Assembly: GCA_023255235.1 (NCBI GenBank)
Contig: JALRJA010000377.1
Location: forward strand, 1-5,833
DNA from: Flaviramulus sp.
GTDB lineage: Bacteria; Bacteroidota; Bacteroidia; Flavobacteriales; Flavobacteriaceae
Direction: 5' to 3'
Length of the DNA stretch: 5,833 nt
The notes under the pieces were generated by a model, which was not told the DNA's origin, made no database searches, and saw nothing but the letters and a program-made list of their open reading frames with translations. Positions 5,651-5,833 of this stretch are shown piece after piece (positions within the stretch are counted from its first letter, which is position 1; every line of letters starts with the position of its first letter). The position numbers and the translations under genes were made by a program.

Positions 5651-5833
5651 TTAGTCTTTACCTAAAAAATTAAAGGTAATAGTGCCAATTTGCTCTTTTT
5701 TTAATGCGTCTATACTAAACTGCGATTGTTTAGCATACTCAAGTGCGTGTTCAATTAAGCACGCATTATTAGAAGATGAAGCTGTATTTACATACGCATT
5801 AATAACACTACCTTGAGCATTTACAGTTATGTT
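5651..5833 (-). CDS. TonB family energy transducer, C-terminal end only
   Basis: The leftward frame is open from the right window edge to a TAA at 5651-5653, giving the last 60 residues of a protein whose start lies outside the window. Recognisable segments are ITVNAQGSVINAYVN, CLIEHALEYAKQSQFS and EQIGTITFNFLGK. This is the C-terminal domain of flavobacterial TonB-like proteins, usually 'V.VN..G.V..A.v', 'A..yA...rF' and 'GTI.YNFkG'. TonB joins the inner-membrane ExbB/ExbD motor to outer-membrane receptors, and this domain sits in the periplasm and binds their TonB box. Flavobacteria often carry several such paralogues beside exbB/exbD, which would lie beyond the right edge. The frame is short and partial, so paralogue type cannot be decided. 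Confidence 0.85.
   Translation of the reverse strand, partial: NITVNAQGSVINAYVNTASSSNNACLIEHALEYAKQSQFSIDALKKEQIGTITFNFLGKD

Overview
The window looks like ordinary chromosomal DNA of a Bacteroidota bacterium, most likely a marine or environmental member of the Flavobacteriaceae. The evidence is the very AT-rich base composition, A-rich leaders without Shine-Dalgarno motifs in front of the starts, signal peptides ending in '..SQ', and families typical of the phylum (DUF3127, DUF2490, a kinase with an AHQIGTPLSSLIGW H-box, a short TonB C-terminus ending GTITFNFLGK). I see no insertion sequence, phage, CRISPR array, tRNA, rRNA or toxin module.

Layout from left to right: the 3' nine-tenths of a type II NADH dehydrogenase (+, 1-1158, cut at the left edge); a convergent membrane histidine kinase (-, 1205-2365); a 265-base divergent AT-rich intergenic region; a DUF3127 protein with an SSB-like acidic tail (+, 2631-3008) closed by a strong hairpin terminator (3032-3067); a small outer-membrane beta-barrel protein (+, 3151-3735); then, convergent with only 7 bases between stop codons, a leftward cluster that reads, in transcription order, tonB 3' end (cut at the right edge, 5651-5833), tag (4975-5538), an exported PepSY-like protein of 192 aa (4410-4988) and a DUF2490 outer-membrane protein (3743-4429).

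The three genes tag, the PepSY-like gene and DUF2490 overlap by 14 and 20 bases and are probably translated together, so a cytoplasmic DNA-repair enzyme is coupled to two envelope proteins. The other genes appear to be independent units: respiratory electron entry (NDH-2), environmental sensing (kinase) and a possible single-strand DNA-binding accessory factor (DUF3127).

I found no clear new multi-gene system. The points most worth a second look are the SSB-like C-terminal tail on the DUF3127 protein, the internally duplicated PepSY-like exported protein and its overlap with tag and DUF2490, and the orphan kinase without HAMP domain or neighbouring response regulator.
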